The notes under the pieces: model-generated
The model's input: only the letters and a program-made list of their open reading frames with translations
Database searches by the model: none
What the model was told of the DNA's origin: nothing
Made by a program: the position numbers and the translations under genes
Assembly: GCF_001418685.1 (NCBI RefSeq)
Contig: NZ_LIVM01000001.1
Span: 62,001-126,000 of the forward strand
From: Apibacter mensalis
GTDB lineage: Bacteria; Bacteroidota; Bacteroidia; Flavobacteriales; Weeksellaceae
Direction: 5' to 3'
DNA: 64,000 bases
Shown here: piece after piece, positions 62,488 through 64,000 of the stretch
Layout of the letters: each line of letters starts with the position of its first letter
Position numbering within the stretch: the first letter of the stretch is position 1

Positions 62488-63795
62488 ATGTCAAATATTA
62501 TAGCGCTTGTAGGAAGGCCTAATGTAGGAAAATCTACTCTTTTTAATCGTTTATTACAAAAGAGGGAAGCAATTGTTGATAGTGTGGCCGGTGTTACTCG
62601 TGATCGGCATTATGGGAAAAGCGATTGGAACGGAATCGATTTTACTGTTATTGATACAGGAGGATATGTGGTTGGGTCAGAAGATATTTTCGAAGAAGAA
62701 ATACGAAAACAAGTAGAACTTGCCGTTGATGAAGCTTCTGCTATTATATTTTTAGTTGACGTTACGGAAGGAATTACAGATATGGATAAAGAGGTTTCCA
62801 ATCTGTTAAGAAAAACAGATAAACCTGTTTTTTTAGTAGTTAATAAAGTTGATAATGCCATGTTAGAAACGGAAGCTATGGAGTTTTATTCTTTAGGAAT
62901 AGAAAAATATTATACCATTTCAGGAATGACCGGTAGCGGTACAGGAGATCTACTGGATGATATTGTAGCTACATTTAAAGAAGATAATTACGTAGATCCT
63001 TTTGAAGGTTTACCTAGAATAACTATTGCAGGAAGACCCAATGTAGGGAAATCAACTTTAACCAATGCCTTATTGGAAAATGAACGAAATATTGTTACAA
63101 ATATAGCCGGTACTACCAGAGACAGCATTGAAACCCTGTACGAAAAATTCGGATATAAATTTGTACTGATAGATACTGCCGGTATGCGAAAAAAAACTAA
63201 AGTAAATGAAAACCTTGAGTTTTATTCCGTAATGCGTTCCATACGTTCAATTGAAGATTCGGATGTTGTAATCTTAATGATAGATGCTACATTAGGTTGG
63301 GAAAAACAAGATATGAATATCTTATTCTTAGCCCAAAAATATAGAAAAGGGGTAGTCATTGTTGTCAATAAATGGGATTTGGTTGGAAAAGAAACTAATA
63401 CCTTAAAGTATTTTGAAAATTTTATAAAAGAAAAGATTGCTCCATTTACCGATGTACCTATTATTTTTACCTCTGCTGTTACTAAGCAGCGGGTATATAA
63501 GACCGTTGAAACAGCCATGAAAGTCTATGAAAATCGTTCACGAAGAATCAAGACCAGCAAACTAAATGAAATTATGCTTCCCATTATCGAATCAACACCA
63601 CCACCAAGTATTAAAGGTAAATATATAAAAATTAAATACTGTACCCAACTTCCTACTCGAACCCCTCAATTTGCATTTTTTGCAAACCTCCCCCAATATA
63701 TTAAAGAACCCTATAAAAGATTTATAGAAAATAAATTACGTCAAAACTTTGAGTTAACAGGAGTTCCGATAGAAATATATTTCAGACAAAAATAA
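62488..63795 (+). CDS. der: Ribosome-assembly GTPase Der (EngA)
   Basis: Double-GTPase needed for 50S subunit maturation. First G domain: GRPNVGKST at 8-16, DTGG near 56 and NKVD near 118. Second: GRPNVGKST near 181, DTAGM near 230, NKWD near 295. A C-terminal KH-like domain (about 350-435) contains [20 protein letters not shown]. Length 435 aa is normal. It is monocistronic with its own promoter element and terminator. Confidence 0.97.
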   Translation: MSNIIALVGRPNVGKSTLFNRLLQKREAIVDSVAGVTRDRHYGKSDWNGIDFTVIDTGGYVVGSEDIFEEEIRKQVELAVDEASAIIFLVDVTEGITDMDKEVSNLLRKTDKPVFLVVNKVDNAMLETEAMEFYSLGIEKYYTISGMTGSGTGDLLDDIVATFKEDNYVDPFEGLPRITIAGRPNVGKSTLTNALLENERNIVTNIAGTTRDSIETLYEKFGYKFVLIDTAGMRKKTKVNENLEFYSVMRSIRSIEDSDVVILMIDATLGWEKQDMNILFLAQKYRKGVVIVVNKWDLVGKETNTLKYFENFIKEKIAPFTDVPIIFTSAVTKQRVYKTVETAMKVYENRSRRIKTSKLNEIMLPIIESTPPPSIKGKYIKIKYCTQLPTRTPQFAFFANLPQYIKEPYKRFIENKLRQNFELTGVPIEIYFRQK

Positions 63796-63810
63796 ATTTT
63801 ATAATAAATA

Positions 63811-63840
63811 AAAAAGCATCTCTGTAATGAGATGCTTTTT
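63811..63840. terminator. Bidirectional terminator after der
   Basis: AAAAAGCATCTC pairs perfectly with GAGATGCTTTTT around TGTAAT, with T-runs on both strands; it also serves the gene entering from the right edge. Confidence 0.9.
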
Positions 63841-63861
63841 TATTGAAAATATTTTCATTTA

Positions 63862-64000
63862 CTAAAAAGGATATTCAAATAATTCACTTTCATGATAGTA
63901 TGGATTACCTTTCGCCTCAAGATCAAGTTTACTTATGGAATACATTACAGTAAAAATAAATAATCCCAGCATAAAAATAAAAGCTCCGATTTCTAATAAC
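63862..64000 (-). CDS. C-terminal end of a membrane protein (5' end outside window)
   Basis: Open minus-strand frame of 45 codons from the right edge to a TAG at 63862. It encodes one hydrophobic helix (IGAFIFMLGLFIFTVMYSI) and a polar tail, KLDLEAKGNPYYHESELF, ending EYPF. The helix pattern recalls the last helix of several transporters or oxidase subunits, but I cannot name the family. The terminator after der lies 22 bases downstream of the stop. Confidence 0.6.
   Translation of the reverse strand, partial: LLEIGAFIFMLGLFIFTVMYSISKLDLEAKGNPYYHESELFEYPF

Noticed and set aside
1-64000. Possible CRISPR array, tRNA, rRNA or insertion sequence
   Set aside because: I saw no regularly spaced direct repeats, no cloverleaf-like GC-rich segment, no transposase and no terminal inverted repeats with target duplications.

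Overview
The window comes from a low-GC (roughly 30% by eye) member of the Bacteroidota, most likely a flavobacterium of the Weeksellaceae type; I cannot name the genus from sequence alone. The evidence is a SprE/PorW-type gliding/type IX secretion lipoprotein, the DUF6089-uppS-bamA-ompH-ompH block typical of Flavobacteriia, a CzcA pump fused to a TolC-like domain, an SDDD lipoprotein sorting signal, and TAnnTTTG promoter elements close to start codons. I found no rRNA, tRNA, CRISPR array, insertion sequence or prophage.

Layout. 0-10 kb: the 3' part of fabI, an SDDD lipoprotein, an ABC-F ATPase, a structured intergenic element with a G8 run, TauE/DUF1634, a FUSC membrane protein, then a minus-strand manA-plsC-yqaA run and pepE. 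10-17 kb: a SUKH-like protein, CorA, AspRS, a gene-free stretch with a 42-bp perfect palindrome, and SprE. 17-21 kb: an LPS-kinase-like gene facing a GT2/LAB_N/GT39 operon that probably decorates lipid A. 21-31 kb: mdh, murF, the envelope biogenesis block (two OmpH/Skp proteins, BamA, UppS, DUF6089) and a long-chain polyprenyl diphosphate synthase. 31-37.5 kb: oligopeptidase B, a YbjQ protein, a secreted protein and nuoABCD, which is closed by a terminator with no nuoE-N behind it.

37.6-49 kb: a TonB-dependent siderophore receptor with what looks like a decayed PepSY gene behind it, the paired DUF4130 and radical-SAM putative DNA repair genes, and a metal-efflux locus (adaptor, CzcA-TolC fusion, small histidine-containing exported protein). 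49-62.3 kb: a surface polysaccharide locus with an initiating sugar-phosphate transferase, glycosyltransferases, two Wzy/ligase-like proteins, a Wzx flippase, then rfbD, rfbC, a hotdog thioesterase and a VioA-like aminotransferase. The part from about 50 to 58.7 kb is visibly more AT-rich than its flanks. 62.4-64 kb: der and the 3' end of an unidentified membrane protein.

Much of the window serves the envelope: fatty acid and phospholipid synthesis (fabI, plsC), undecaprenyl carrier (uppS), peptidoglycan precursor (murF), outer-membrane assembly (bamA, ompH), lipid A/core decoration and O-polysaccharide assembly. I found no clearly new multi-gene system. The best leads are non-coding: the structured G8 element before tauE, the 42-bp palindrome between aspS and sprE, and the probable iron-uptake gene remnant after the TonB receptor.
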